64,000 nt of DNA, taken from positions 1 through 64,000 of the forward strand of contig PKXQ01000127.1 of NCBI GenBank assembly GCA_003132405.1, written 5' to 3'. Positions 35,622-45,086 of the stretch are shown here, in pieces (the first letter of the stretch is position 1; each line of letters opens with the position of its first letter). The position numbers and the translations under genes were made by a program. The DNA comes from Acidobacteriaceae bacterium (GTDB lineage Bacteria > Acidobacteriota > Terriglobia > Terriglobales > Acidobacteriaceae). A model generated the notes under the pieces. It made no database searches and was not told the origin of the DNA. It saw only the letters and a program-made list of their open reading frames with translations.

Positions 35622-37796
35622 TTAGCGGGTGTCGATTCCGAAGCCCAGGAAGGCATTTACTTCTACCGGTTCGTTGCCCCGGTAGGCGGGACGAAATTTC
35701 CAGCTGTGCAGGGCTGCCAGAATCTTTGATGTGGTTTCGGCGGCGCCGGGCTCGAGCACCTTTATGTCTTTCAGATTTCCGGAGCGGTCGAGAATGCAGG
35801 CGAACACGACGTAAGTCGAACGCAGTCCCTCGGGCAGGTCAATGCGAATGGGCTTAGGTTCGATCAGGTCTCCAGAGTAAGGGTGCGCGGCGGATGAGGT
35901 ATCGGCGTACTGCATCACCGCGACTCCTAGCGATGTATCGAGGTAGGAGGAATAGTTGTCGCCCTTCAGTTGGCCATAGCGATTGAAGACGCCGCCGGAA
36001 TTTGAAGTAGCCTTTACCGTGTAGCTCGGGCCGCCTGGAGCGTTGGTTGAAGAACGCCCTGGGCCGATCGGCCTGGCGTCGCCTCCTGGCGGGCCGAAGC
36101 TGGGCAGGGTGATGGTGGTGGTGCCTCCCTGGACGGAGACACCGGGCATGGCGGGCGTGCCGGTGGTGCCGGTTCCTGCGCCACCTTGGCCGGGGTAGGG
36201 CGAGATGCCTCCGCGGGCGTTGGGATCGGAGCCGCGTCCTGCGCCTTCTCTGCCTGCGCCTGATCCTTCGGCTTGCAGGCCGCTGCCGGGGCCGTTGCCT
36301 TTGCCGATGCCTGGTCCTCCACCGCTGCCGCCTAGGCCACTCTTTGCGCTGCCAGTGGGCGACATGGCGATGGCGCCGGGCTCGGATGAATTCGGCAGGC
36401 CTACTTTTGTTCCGGGCTGGCTGGAGATTACTACGCCGTTGCCGGCGGTGTTTCCTCCGGCGTTTGCGGGCGGAGCTAATGGTGAACCCAGGTCGAGCTG
36501 CGCTCCTGCGCCATTTCCTTTGCTGCCTCGTCCGCTGCCGGAAAGGGATTTGCCTCCGCCTAGACTTGGTGGAGGCGGTACGACGGTGGCGGAGCCTAGT
36601 AGCGATCCTGCGGATCGACTGGCGGACTTTCCGGAGCCTCCGGCGTTTGATGCGCTTCCTTCTATGCTGGCTGGAGGCGGGATGACTTGCGGCGTCAGCG
36701 TGGCCGCGCTTGATCTTGATAATGAACCTCCTCCGCTCGCGGATGGTGGTGGAGGGACGGGTTTGGCGCGGAGATCGCCGGCGGCGGTTGCTCCCCAGCT
36801 ATTGAGATCGCGGCTGACTTGTGACGGCGGCGGCGCTACAACTACGGGCGCGGGCAAAGTGAGTTTGTGCGTGGAGGAGACGTCACGCTGAGGCGCGGAA
36901 ACCGGGGGCGGAACTACTTCGACAGTTTGGGTTAGGGGAGTGCGGGAACTGGCTAGGTCGCGCGGCGTGTCGCGTGGAGCGGGCGCGACTACGGTCTGCG
37001 CTAGCGGATCGGCGGTGCGCATCTTGTCGCGAGCGACGGTGGGCGCGAGCGGAACGATTGTCGGTTGTAGCGTGGCGGCATTCAATGTTGGCGACGTGCG
37101 CGTGTTGGTTTGAGATACATCAGGTGCAGGCGGAATGATGCTGGGCGTGAGGCTGTTGGCGTTGCGACTTTTCAGGTCCGAATTTAATTCCGGCGTTGGC
37201 GCCACCGGAGTCACTGTCGGCAGAGCGGGCGCGATGAGCGAGGAGCGCAGGCCTTCGGACGGCGGTGGTCCGGGCGTCGGCTTATAGGCGAGCAGATTGG
37301 CGACGGCGGAATCAGAATGCGGCAGATTGACATGCGGAGCGTCGACAATTTTTTCGCTCGGCCGGTCGCCGCGCGCTACCCGGATGGCTTGCGTGCGGTG
37401 GTGCGCTTGCTGACCTCCGGCGCGTCCAGATTTGCCAGACTGCGCGCCGCCGCGATCTTGCGTCTGCGGCAGCTCGTCGCCGGAATAATAGATGACATCC
37501 CATTGCGGGCGCGTTGGTGGAGGCGGGATTTCGAGGCTGACGAAGCGCTCGGGGAGCACGATGATGGCGACCAGCAGCAGGCACTCGAGCAGCCAGCAGA
37601 TGATAATGCCGCGATAGGGAAAGATGCCGATGGGCGCTTCTCCGGCGAGGGCTTTCGGAGAGCGCGCGAGAGCGGGACGCAGGGCGGATTTGAATTCATC
37701 CCATGGAGACGACCATTCGACCAGCAGGCGCGGCGGATCGGGCCACTGCTGCTCGGTGATGGGTTCGACCTCGGGTGTCGTGATGACTGCGGACAT
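35622..37796 (-). CDS. TonB-family protein with long low-complexity linker
   Basis: 724 residues. One membrane helix is near residues 50-72 (GIIICWLLECLLLVAIIVLP). The Pro/Ser/Ala-rich periplasmic span (about 110-410) has degenerate repeats of APxVVAPPP type. A Gly-rich stretch follows (about 410-600), then a C-terminal TonB-like domain (about 630-720: GLRSTYVVFACILDRSGNL, ILAALHSWKFRPAYRGNEP). It may link the inner-membrane proton-motive force to outer-membrane receptors, though the unusually long linker and absence of exbB/exbD nearby leave this open. Confidence 0.85.
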   Translation of the reverse strand: MSAVITTPEVEPITEQQWPDPPRLLVEWSSPWDEFKSALRPALARSPKALAGEAPIGIFPYRGIIICWLLECLLLVAIIVLPERFVSLEIPPPPTRPQWDVIYYSGDELPQTQDRGGAQSGKSGRAGGQQAHHRTQAIRVARGDRPSEKIVDAPHVNLPHSDSAVANLLAYKPTPGPPPSEGLRSSLIAPALPTVTPVAPTPELNSDLKSRNANSLTPSIIPPAPDVSQTNTRTSPTLNAATLQPTIVPLAPTVARDKMRTADPLAQTVVAPAPRDTPRDLASSRTPLTQTVEVVPPPVSAPQRDVSSTHKLTLPAPVVVAPPPSQVSRDLNSWGATAAGDLRAKPVPPPPSASGGGSLSRSSAATLTPQVIPPPASIEGSASNAGGSGKSASRSAGSLLGSATVVPPPPSLGGGKSLSGSGRGSKGNGAGAQLDLGSPLAPPANAGGNTAGNGVVISSQPGTKVGLPNSSEPGAIAMSPTGSAKSGLGGSGGGPGIGKGNGPGSGLQAEGSGAGREGAGRGSDPNARGGISPYPGQGGAGTGTTGTPAMPGVSVQGGTTTITLPSFGPPGGDARPIGPGRSSTNAPGGPSYTVKATSNSGGVFNRYGQLKGDNYSSYLDTSLGVAVMQYADTSSAAHPYSGDLIEPKPIRIDLPEGLRSTYVVFACILDRSGNLKDIKVLEPGAAETTSKILAALHSWKFRPAYRGNEPVEVNAFLGFGIDTR

Positions 37797-38413
37797 TTAT
37801 TTTGGGCTGCGTTACTTCTGGGGGATTAGTCATAGTGTGCCAGAAGAGTGGGCGATTTTCGCGTCCCTTCAGTGTTTTTTTCTGGTGGTGGAGAATGGGT
37901 TGGCCTGGAGTTGGCGTGTATTTACTCATTAGTTACTATACTGGCGTCTGATTTTTTTTGATACCTCTGCCCTTTAGAATCATGATGTTAGCGGTAAATT
38001 CCTTCCAAATCTTTGACTTTAAAGGGGTTATTTGTAAAATATTCCGGAATAAGGAGTTAGCTGGAGCTGGCATTTCGCTTGATTTTTTGCGGGGGCCTTG
38101 ACGGCTGACCCCTTAAAATTCGCGTTTTCATCGGGGTTCCGGCTAGTGGGATTGGGGCACCTTCGAGGATCTTCTTGGAGCGGGCACACTTCTGCGCTGA
38201 CACAGGTCGAGTCTATTGTCGGCGATGGGTTCGTGGGAGTCTGTGATGGGGCTCACTGTATTTTTGTGATGAACAGTCAGAGGCTCCGCACTTCGCTTCG
38301 CGATAGGACCAGCCACTCGTCTTCTCTAGAGAACTGGTAGATTGCGCACGCGTTGGGACAGGCATCTCACGTCCTGTTGATCTGGGTGTCCGCCTTTTCT
38401 TCTCGCGCGGAAT
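37797..38413. other. AT-richer intergenic region, no gene recognised
   Basis: About 620 bases between the TonB-like gene and the protease. Short frames here have no credible start, domain or codon bias. A string CGCACTTCGCTTCGCGATAGG (from 38287) is repeated near 39408 on the other side of the protease gene. The composition is visibly poorer in GC than the flanks. Confidence 0.5.
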
Positions 38414-39385
38414 CTAACTTTGATAACTGGTAGTTCTCTTTTGCTCCGAAATGCGCTGATCTTCTTTCCTTCTGTACATAACGAACTCCTCGCTATTGAT
38501 AATATCCGCGATACGCCATGCTGGAATGACGCCCGCCATTCCTGTGTTGACTTTGACATACCGCAAAGGCACGGCAATTTTCTTAGGCGCTGTACTCTCA
38601 AGTACCTCTTCATAGTTTTGGATATGAACCCAGTCAACTCCAAGTAGCCAGGGGCCGGTCGTTTCAAGGTTGATCTTGCCTGCCCTGTTGATTGCTACCA
38701 TCCACATCGGAGGACGCGGTTGACTTGGATCGAGAAACACAAAGACTGGCGATCCGCTGTATCCGGGCAGTGACCGCTGCTCCACTAAGAACGTGCGTTG
38801 GTCGTAGTCCTCGAATGTTTTCATGGTTTCCATTGCCAACATCGAGATGTTCCCGAATCTCACACTTGGGGCATTCTGTTGCTTTCCTTCGTGGCTAAAA
38901 AAGCGGCCAACCATGAACACTTCATCGCCGGGGTATAGCAAACTGTTCTTTCGGTAATCCACGAAATCTTCAACGAATGCGCAGCGCATGCTATATTTTC
39001 CATACTCGATCTCTATTTGGCAGACCGCTAAATCATCTCCATCGGGATGCCCAACCCAACTCGCCCTATCGGTTGTCAGATAATCCACTCCGCCTTCCGC
39101 GACATTCACACGAAGAACTGGGTGTTCCATGCCTCTTAGCACGTGCTTAGCTGTTACGACATACAGTTGAGTAGAATCCTTGTTTTCTTCCAGTTTCGCA
39201 CCGACAAAAAATCCGCTACCCCCGGTGAGAGCGCCCGCTTCCGCATCAACTCTTGTCTTGTAGATATACTCGCAACAATCGAGATACGCCTGTGGAATGG
39301 GAATCACGGAGGTATCCTCCTGAACGCGATAGGGAATGCCGCGAGCGGAATAATGAGTGACAAACTCTAGCGCGCACTTATACAT
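38414..39385 (-). CDS. Trypsin-like serine protease, cytoplasmic
   Basis: 323 residues with a complete chymotrypsin-fold triad. His is in VVTAKHVLRG, Asp in HPDGDDLAVCQIE, and Ser in RSLPGYSGSPVFVFLD. The N-terminal sequence TGGSGFFVGAKLEENKD is the usual first strand. There is no signal peptide or PDZ domain, unlike HtrA/DegP, so it is probably intracellular or part of a defence or stress module. The C-terminal 60 residues are charged and unmatched. The gene is lower in GC and has different codon use from its neighbours, and a 30-bp repeat occurs on both sides, which suggests acquisition. Confidence 0.85.
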   Translation of the reverse strand: MYKCALEFVTHYSARGIPYRVQEDTSVIPIPQAYLDCCEYIYKTRVDAEAGALTGGSGFFVGAKLEENKDSTQLYVVTAKHVLRGMEHPVLRVNVAEGGVDYLTTDRASWVGHPDGDDLAVCQIEIEYGKYSMRCAFVEDFVDYRKNSLLYPGDEVFMVGRFFSHEGKQQNAPSVRFGNISMLAMETMKTFEDYDQRTFLVEQRSLPGYSGSPVFVFLDPSQPRPPMWMVAINRAGKINLETTGPWLLGVDWVHIQNYEEVLESTAPKKIAVPLRYVKVNTGMAGVIPAWRIADIINSEEFVMYRRKEDQRISEQKRTTSYQS

Positions 39386-39463
39386 ACCGTCAATGGATAT
39401 TTACCCTCGCCCTTCGCTTCGCGATAGGACTGGCCGCCCGCCTTTCCGAGAGTTGTGCTGCGG

Positions 39464-39504
39464 TTATCGCAGCGGTGAACCGCTGCGTCGCCCAAGGGCA
39501 AGGG
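39464..39504. repeat. REP-like GCAGCGGTGAACCGCTGC element
   Basis: Palindrome GCAGCGGT-GA-ACCGCTGC followed by GTCGCCCAAGGGCAAGG; inverted relative to the two copies at 26837-26920 and in the same orientation as 40475-40515. It lies between the XRE gene and the protease gene. Confidence 0.75.
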
Positions 39505-39521
39505 CCAGTGTGCTTCTCTAT

Positions 39522-39842
39522 TCAGGACACATGCAGGGCTGGCGCGTTCTTCGAATCACGATGAGGCTTTACTCGGATTTCGACGTCCTGATCGAGTGCT
39601 ACTAGAAAGCGCAGCAGGCGCTCCACGGAAAATTGGCGGAAGTCGCCGGACAGCATTTTGGAGACATCGGGCTGGCGGATGCCGAAAAGATCAGCCGCTT
39701 CGATCTGTTTCAGTCCGCGCTTTTTCATGAGCGTTTCGATTTTGAAAACAAGCTGCGCCTTGACCAAGTGCTCGTCCGCGTTGCGGATGCCGAGATCTTT
39801 GAAAACGTTGCGGCTGACGCTTTCGTATTTCTTTTTGCTCAT
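39522..39842 (-). CDS. XRE-family regulator, HigA-like orphan antitoxin
   Basis: 106 residues. The helix-turn-helix reads RGLKQIEAADLFGIRQPDVSKMLSGDFRQFSVERLLRFL, here cited in parts: AADLFGIRQPDVSKML is the recognition core. The HTH_37/HigA type is usually encoded next to a RelE/HigB toxin, but none is found on either side. It has a strong promoter with a palindrome in the spacer (39870-39898), consistent with autoregulation. It may be an orphan antitoxin left after toxin loss. Confidence 0.88.
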   Translation of the reverse strand: MSKKKYESVSRNVFKDLGIRNADEHLVKAQLVFKIETLMKKRGLKQIEAADLFGIRQPDVSKMLSGDFRQFSVERLLRFLVALDQDVEIRVKPHRDSKNAPALHVS

Positions 39843-39869
39843 GACGCTCTCTCGGGCAAGGCTCTCTGA

Positions 39870-39898
39870 AATATAGTGATATAACTATATATTGTCAA
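39870..39898 (-). promoter_or_regulatory. Strong sigma-70 promoter with palindromic operator
   Basis: On the minus strand: TTGACA (39898-39893), 17-base spacer, TATATT (39875-39870). The spacer holds ATATAGT-TATATC-ACTATAT (39890-39871), a 7-bp inverted repeat centred on the promoter and overlapping the -10. The start codon is at 39842, leaving a short leader. Self-repression by the encoded XRE protein is likely. Confidence 0.8.
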
Positions 39899-39985
39899 CG
39901 ATTTTGCTACCGCATGATCCTGGCTCTTGACACCTAAGAAGCTCGCCTCAGGCGCTAAAGCGCACCCGCATCTTTGGCGCTTAAC

Positions 39986-40005
39986 GGCACGACTGAAGTC
40001 GTGCC
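39986..40005. terminator. Palindrome GGCACGACT-GA-AGTCGTGCC
   Basis: Perfect 9-bp arms with a two-base centre, nine bases past the DUF192 stop codon (reading minus). It may serve as a terminator; there is no T-run. A GCGCTAAAGCGC palindrome lies 25 bases further on. Confidence 0.5.
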
Positions 40006-40013
40006 CTTCCCGT

Positions 40014-40409
40014 TCATGCGGCTTCGGTGTGGATCGGGTGCTCTTGCAGGATGTCGATTTGGTCGCCCATGGTGGTTTGGGATTCCTGGATGGTGCCGGT
40101 GGGAACCTCGATGACAGAGGTTGCTTTGGTGCGGACGGCGGCCATGCGCCATGGTTTTAGATCTTCTTCTATGTGGATGACTTTGCGGTCGCGGTCGAGG
40201 TAGACGGCGTCGATGGGGAAGCGCATGGCGAAGGTGTGGATGCCGTGGGAGGGGTTGATCCAGAGGCCTTGGCCGGGGAGGAAGTGGTCGGCGCTGGTGG
40301 CCATGAGGCCGCGGAAGCGGGTCCAGTGAGTGCTGGCGATTACGAGGTCGGTCGCGAGGTAGGTGTTGCGGGTGCGGTTGAAGGCGTAGGACTTGGGCCC
40401 GCGCGGCAT
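40014..40409 (-). CDS. DUF192 protein
   Basis: 131 residues. DUF192 hallmarks are ATDLVIASTHWTRFRGLM, GLWINPSHGIHTFAMRFPID, VYLDRDRKVIHIEEDLKPWR and SVIEVPTGTI. Small beta-rich proteins of unknown function, sometimes secreted; this copy has no signal peptide. It follows the Tad locus on the same strand, 131 bases past tadC, with a REP-like element in the gap. Confidence 0.93.
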   Translation of the reverse strand: MPRGPKSYAFNRTRNTYLATDLVIASTHWTRFRGLMATSADHFLPGQGLWINPSHGIHTFAMRFPIDAVYLDRDRKVIHIEEDLKPWRMAAVRTKATSVIEVPTGTIQESQTTMGDQIDILQEHPIHTEAA

Positions 40410-40446
40410 GGCGACTCCTAATTGATTTTAGCGGGCCTCACCTCAG

Positions 40447-40515
40447 CGGCTAAAGCCGGCGTTTTAATGATCCGATTATCGCAGCGGTGAACCGCTGCGC
40501 CACCCAAAGCAAGAA
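40447..40515. repeat. Two REP-like palindromes (CGGCTAAAGCCG and GCAGCGGTGAACCGCTGC)
   Basis: CGGCT-AA-AGCCG at 40447-40458 and the GCAGCGGT palindrome at 40475-40515. The second carries the same GCCACCCAAAGCAAG tail as the copies at 26837-26920. They lie directly after the end of tadC. Confidence 0.75.
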
Positions 40516-40540
40516 CCAAAATCATCGAAGCAACGTTAAC

Positions 40541-41455
40541 TCATCGTTTGCCGGGAACTACGGGCACGAAGATGTGCATGAGTTGGATGACGGCGGGGCC
40601 TACGGTGACGAAGATCAGGGAGGGCATCACGAAGAGAACGAGGGGGATGATCATTTTTACGGTGGTTTTGGCGGCTTGCTCTTCGGCGCGCTGGCGACGC
40701 TCGGTGCGCAGGGAATCCGAGTGGACGCGCAGGGCCTGCGCGACGCTGGTTCCGAAGCGATCGGTTTGGATCAGGGTTCCGACTAAGGAGCGGATGTCGT
40801 CTACGCCGGTGCGGTCGGCTAGATTGCGGAGAGCTTCTACGCGCGGTTTGCCGGCGCGGGTTTCGAGATCGAAGAGATGGAATTCGGCGCTCAGTTCGGG
40901 GTGGGCGTAGGCGAGATCGTTACCGACGCGCATCATGGCTTGGTCGAGGGAGAGTCCGGCCTCGACGCAGATGACGGTCAGGTCGAGTCCGTCGGGAAGG
41001 CCGAGGCGGATGCGGCGCTGGCGCTCGGCTAGTTTCTTTTTGAGGATGAAGCGCGGGAGAAAGAAGCCGAAGGCGGTGAGGCCTACGAGTAGAAGAGGGG
41101 AGTTGAATCCGGTGAAGACGAAGACGGAGACGAAGGCGATGGCGGCACAGAGGACGCGGAGGCCGCGATAGATGGTGACGTGTTGCGGGCTGCGGTATCC
41201 GGCCTGGATGAGCCAGAGGCGGGTTTGGGAGACGTCGGCCGGGGAGAGCGGCAGGGCGCGGCTGAGCGGGTCGAGAGCCTGCTGCATGCGCTCGCGGATG
41301 GCGGGCCTGGTCTCGGGCTTGGTACGCTGCCAGCCGATTTCGCGGAGGCGAGAGCCGAGGACGGAGGAGGGCGTCACCGTGGCGGCTCCGAAGGCGAAGA
41401 CGACTACGGCGATGGTGAAGAAGGCGACGATCGAGATTATTAAGGGTAACGACAT
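40541..41455 (-). CDS. tadC: Tad pilus inner-membrane platform protein TadC
   Basis: 304 residues. N-terminal helix (about 5-27), then a cytoplasmic part and two helices (about 95-130). A T2SSF domain follows (DGLDLTVICVEAGLSLDQAM, then RADRTGVDDIRSLVGTLIQ without its first residues, and DSLRTERRQRAEEQAAKTTV), with a C-terminal helix (IPLVLFVMPSLIFVTVGPAV). With TadB it forms the platform on which the TadA ATPase drives pilus assembly. Last gene of the locus. A 110-base gap with a hairpin repeat separates it from tadB. Confidence 0.92.
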   Translation of the reverse strand: MSLPLIISIVAFFTIAVVVFAFGAATVTPSSVLGSRLREIGWQRTKPETRPAIRERMQQALDPLSRALPLSPADVSQTRLWLIQAGYRSPQHVTIYRGLRVLCAAIAFVSVFVFTGFNSPLLLVGLTAFGFFLPRFILKKKLAERQRRIRLGLPDGLDLTVICVEAGLSLDQAMMRVGNDLAYAHPELSAEFHLFDLETRAGKPRVEALRNLADRTGVDDIRSLVGTLIQTDRFGTSVAQALRVHSDSLRTERRQRAEEQAAKTTVKMIIPLVLFVMPSLIFVTVGPAVIQLMHIFVPVVPGKR

Positions 41456-41491
41456 TGTTGTTCCGCTTCTCGGTACAAAAGTTCTTTGTCT

Positions 41492-41552
41492 TCAGTTTTC
41501 AGTAAAAGCTAGAGCTCACCGTTCGCGGGTTTAACTGAGAACTGAAAACTGA
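41492..41552. repeat. Inverted TCAGTTTTCAGT / ACTGAAAACTGA hairpin between tadB and tadC
   Basis: Perfect 12-bp arms (41492-41503 and 41541-41552), part of a longer run of AACTGAGAACTGAAAACTGACGACTGA-type repeats, given here only as ACTGA-based units. It fills most of the 110-base gap between two genes that should be co-transcribed. Confidence 0.8.
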
Positions 41553-41565
41553 CGACTGACATACT

Positions 41566-42531
41566 TCACACTTGAATCCTGATAATTCTACGAATGAAAA
41601 AGTAGCCTAGGGTTTGCATGGTGATTCCGGCGACGATTAGCGCGTGGCCAATTGGATCTACGAAGAGCGGCATGATGAAGCTGCGGTTTAGCACGAACAT
41701 GACGACTACCACCGTGGGCGGAAGAGCCATGAGTAAGACCATGGTGAGGCGTCCTTGGGCGGTGTGGACGCGAACCTGGCGCAGAATTTTGAAGCGCTCG
41801 CGGATGACGTAGGAGAGGTTGTCGAGAATCTCGGCCAGGTTGCCTCCGGTTTCGCGCTGTAGCATCACGGCGGTGACGAAGAATTTTACGTCGACCAGGG
41901 GGATGCGGTCGGCGAGGTTGAGCAGGGCGTCGCGCACGGGAAGTCCGAATTTTTGTTCTTCGTAGAGTTGGCGGAATTCTCCGGCGACGGGCTCGGAGAC
42001 TTCGTTGGCAATCATCTCGAGGGCGGTGGTGAAGGCGTGTCCGGCACGAACGGCGCGGGCCAGGGTGTCGATGGCCTCGGGAAATTTCTCTTCAAATTTC
42101 TGGAAGCGCTTTTTGCGCATGTGCGAGGCGTAGGCGTAAGGGAGAAAAAAACCGAGGACGACGCCGACCCAGGCGAAGATGATGTTGCCTCCGGCGATGT
42201 AGGAGATGACGGCGAGCAGGAGCGCGGAAGCGACGCAGAGCATGAGGAAGTTTCCGGCACGCACATCAATGTTCCCCTGGGCGAGAACTTTTTGGAGGGC
42301 GGAGACGCGCTCGGAACGGCGGAGAAAACTGTCGAAGGCGGGGATGCGGCTGAGCACTTCATCGCGTAGCAGAGCCACGTTGGGCATGGCTTCGGCGGTG
42401 GGCTGCTGCACGGTTGAGAGGCGATCGCGAAGAACGCGAGCCTGGGACTTGCGTTCGTCAAACAATGAGATCGTGACGAAGACGGCCATGGTTACGACGA
42501 CGAAAACGAGGATGGCAATGACGAACAGCAT
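41566..42531 (-). CDS. tadB: Tad pilus inner-membrane platform protein TadB
   Basis: 321 residues. N-terminal helix (3-25), then two adjacent helices (about 100-140). The T2SSF domain has FPEAIDTLARAVRAGHAFTT, ALEMIANEVSEPVAGEFRQL and LQRETGGNLAEILDNLSYVI. Two helices lie at the end (about 265-310). Partner of TadC; starts 2 bases after the ATPase stop, so the two are translated together. Confidence 0.93.
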   Translation of the reverse strand: MLFVIAILVFVVVTMAVFVTISLFDERKSQARVLRDRLSTVQQPTAEAMPNVALLRDEVLSRIPAFDSFLRRSERVSALQKVLAQGNIDVRAGNFLMLCVASALLLAVISYIAGGNIIFAWVGVVLGFFLPYAYASHMRKKRFQKFEEKFPEAIDTLARAVRAGHAFTTALEMIANEVSEPVAGEFRQLYEEQKFGLPVRDALLNLADRIPLVDVKFFVTAVMLQRETGGNLAEILDNLSYVIRERFKILRQVRVHTAQGRLTMVLLMALPPTVVVVMFVLNRSFIMPLFVDPIGHALIVAGITMQTLGYFFIRRIIRIQV

Positions 42532-42533
42532 GG

Positions 42534-43829
42534 TCAGACCTCCATCCGGGATTCGAAGAGCGCGGGGTTGAGGCGGCAGCCGGCAGTGGCGAGGCGTTCG
42601 GTGAACTGGGGCTGGACGCCGGTGGAATGGAAGACACCGCGGACTTTGCCGCTCTCGTCGATACCGCTGCGGTCGAAGACGAAAACGTCGCGCAAGGTGA
42701 TCATGTCGCCTTCCATGCCGATGACTTCGGAGACCGTGATGACTTTGCGCGAGCCGTCGGAGAGGCGCGCGACCTGGACGACGGCGTGGACGGCGTTCGC
42801 GATCTGATGACGGATGGCGCGCTCGGGGATATTGAGGTTGGCCATGGATACCATATTTTCGATGCGGGAGAGGGCGTCGCGCGGGGAGTTGGCGTGAACG
42901 GTGGTGAGCGAGCCTTCGTGGCCTGTGTTCATGGCCTGGAGCATGTCGAAGGCTTCTTCTCCGCGCACCTCGCCCACCACGATGCGATCGGGGCGCATGC
43001 GGAGGCTGTTGATGACGAGCTGGCGCATGCGGACGGAGCCTTTGCCTTCGATGTTGGGAGGGCGGGTTTCGAGGCGGACGACGTGTTCTTGTTTGAGCTG
43101 TAATTCGGCCGCGTCTTCGATGGTGACGATGCGCTCGGAATTCGGGATGTAGCCAGAAAGGACATTGAGGACGGTGGTTTTTCCGGCGCCAGTGCCGCCG
43201 GAGATGATCAGGTTCAGGCGGCCCTTGACCATGGCGGAGAGCAGTTCAAGCATGGGCTCGGTCAAGGTTTTGTTGTCGAGCATGTTGCGGGCGGTGACGG
43301 GATCGCGGCCGAAACGACGGATGGAGAGACAGGCTCCGTCGAGCGCGAGGGGCGGAATGATGGCGTTGACGCGCGAGCCGTCTTGCAGGCGGGCATCGAC
43401 CATGGGCGAAGATTCGTCGACGCGGCGGCCGATGCGGGAGACGATGCGGTCGATGATCTGCATCAAGTGCTGGTTATCCTTGAACGACAAGATGGTTTTT
43501 TCAAGCTTGCCGCCGCGCTCGACGTAGACGCGGTCGAAGCGATTGACGAGGATGTCGGAGATGGTGGGATCTTTGAGAAGCGGCTCGAGCGGGCCGAGGC
43601 CAAAGATTTCATCGAGGATCTCGCGCGACAATTGCTCGCGCTCGGCGAAGCTGAGTGGGACGGCTTCGCTGTTGACGGAGCTGCGGATGAGAATGAGGAC
43701 TTCGTCGCGCGCGGAGTCTCCGGTGGTGCGGCCCAGCTTTTCGAGGTCGAGGCGATCGAGGATCTTGCGATGCAGATCGGCTTTGACCTGTTGGTATTCG
43801 CTGCGCTCGAAGGCTTGTAGGTTGGCCAT
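42534..43829 (-). CDS. cpaF: Tad pilus assembly ATPase CpaF/TadA
   Basis: 431 residues. The N-terminal helical domain (about 1-90) is followed by the secretion ATPase core. This has [20 protein letters not shown] after a [13 protein letters not shown] block, Walker [19 protein letters not shown], Asp box [10 protein letters not shown], Walker [21 protein letters not shown] and the His box [16 protein letters not shown]. It hexamerises at the membrane and powers pilus extension, and perhaps retraction. All catalytic boxes are present. Confidence 0.97.
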   Translation of the reverse strand: MANLQAFERSEYQQVKADLHRKILDRLDLEKLGRTTGDSARDEVLILIRSSVNSEAVPLSFAEREQLSREILDEIFGLGPLEPLLKDPTISDILVNRFDRVYVERGGKLEKTILSFKDNQHLMQIIDRIVSRIGRRVDESSPMVDARLQDGSRVNAIIPPLALDGACLSIRRFGRDPVTARNMLDNKTLTEPMLELLSAMVKGRLNLIISGGTGAGKTTVLNVLSGYIPNSERIVTIEDAAELQLKQEHVVRLETRPPNIEGKGSVRMRQLVINSLRMRPDRIVVGEVRGEEAFDMLQAMNTGHEGSLTTVHANSPRDALSRIENMVSMANLNIPERAIRHQIANAVHAVVQVARLSDGSRKVITVSEVIGMEGDMITLRDVFVFDRSGIDESGKVRGVFHSTGVQPQFTERLATAGCRLNPALFESRMEV

Positions 43830-43900
43830 AGGAAATCAGGTGACAGGTGTTAGGAAAACCTCGCTGTTCGCTGCTCGTCGTTCGCTTATCGCATTGCTCA

Positions 43901-45073
43901 CTACACGGTTTTGAATAATGACCAGGCGGTGCGTTTCACTTCCAGATCGTCTTTCGTCAAGTATTCTGCCAGCCCGGAGATGGAGCGGGCAATTTCGGTG
44001 TTGCCTTGCTGCATCAATGGTACTCCGCGATCGATGGCCGTGGAGACGGCGAAATATTGATTGGGAATTCGCCAGAGCACGGGTGCTCCAATGGCAGCTT
44101 CGGTTTCGGCTTCGTTGAAACCGGCGACTTTGCGATAACGGTTGAGGACCAGGGCAAAACGGTCGCGAGAGCCGCTCTCGCCGAGATATTGGGCTACTCG
44201 TCCCGCGCTCCAGAGGGAGGCGACGTCGGCGTGGGCGATGAGCAGAATTTTCTCGGAGAGATTGCTGACCAGGCGGGTGGCACTGTCGAGGCGCGAGGAA
44301 GCATCGACGACAATGTAGTGAAAGAGGCCAACCATGGTGTCGAATAGGCGGGCGAAGTCAGCGGCGAAAGGTTCGATGGACGTGGGCGCGGCCGCGCCGG
44401 CAAGCACCTGCAATCCGCGCTCGTGACGGGCCATGAAGCTATCGAGCAGGGACGAATCGAGACGATGCAGATTGGTGACGGCGTCGGAGACGGTGAATGT
44501 GGGCTTGAGATTGAGATGCAAGGCGCAGTGCCCGAGCGGCGCCAGGTCTACCAACGCGGTGCTGTGATGAACCGACTGCAAGGCAAGCGCGAGATTGACG
44601 GCCACAGTGGTGGCGCCGCTGCCGCCTTTGGCGTTGACGATGGTGAAAACTTTTCCGCGGGAGCTTTCGCGGCCGGGCTTGCGGCGGGTGGAGGTGAGGC
44701 GAACGAAGGCTTCGAGGAGATCGGTGGTGCTGGTGGGTCGCTCGATGTATTCGCGAACGCCGGCGCGCATGGTGCTGACAATTAATTGGGGCTGCGTCAT
44801 GGGGCCGACGGCGAAGACGGCGGAATTGGGGAGTTCCTGGTGGAGCAATTCGATGGCGCGGAGAGCGGAGGCGACGGCGTCCGTCGAGATGTCGACCAAG
44901 AGGACATCAGGGGCAAAGGATTGAGTCTTGCGGATGACCGGGTCGTTCGCAGTCAGTGGCAGGGCAGCGTTGCTGTAAACCGTGGAGGCCACGCTGGTGC
45001 CGTCGACTAAAACCTGCAACACGGCGCGCTGATCGTCGTCCGTGGCGAATACGGCTACTGATAACTCTGGCAT
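43901..45073 (-). CDS. cpaE: Tad pilus localisation ATPase CpaE/TadZ
   Basis: 390 residues. A receiver-like N-terminal domain (about 3-125: DVLLVDISTDAVASALRAIE) is followed by a MinD/ParA-like ATPase domain. The deviant Walker A NAKGGSGATTVAVNLALAL lacks the usual second Lys (Ala instead), as is known in many TadZ proteins. Later blocks are DLAPLGHCALHLNL and VVDASSRLDSATR. It places the pilus machine at its site in the cell. The gap to cpaC (178 bases) is filled with tandem repeats. Confidence 0.92.
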   Translation of the reverse strand: MPELSVAVFATDDDQRAVLQVLVDGTSVASTVYSNAALPLTANDPVIRKTQSFAPDVLLVDISTDAVASALRAIELLHQELPNSAVFAVGPMTQPQLIVSTMRAGVREYIERPTSTTDLLEAFVRLTSTRRKPGRESSRGKVFTIVNAKGGSGATTVAVNLALALQSVHHSTALVDLAPLGHCALHLNLKPTFTVSDAVTNLHRLDSSLLDSFMARHERGLQVLAGAAAPTSIEPFAADFARLFDTMVGLFHYIVVDASSRLDSATRLVSNLSEKILLIAHADVASLWSAGRVAQYLGESGSRDRFALVLNRYRKVAGFNEAETEAAIGAPVLWRIPNQYFAVSTAIDRGVPLMQQGNTEIARSISGLAEYLTKDDLEVKRTAWSLFKTV

Positions 45074-45086
45074 GACTCGTTTCTAC

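Noticed and set aside
38098..38340. Small plus-strand frame in the gap before the protease
   Set aside because: No ribosome site, no recognisable pattern, and it includes a dispersed repeat.
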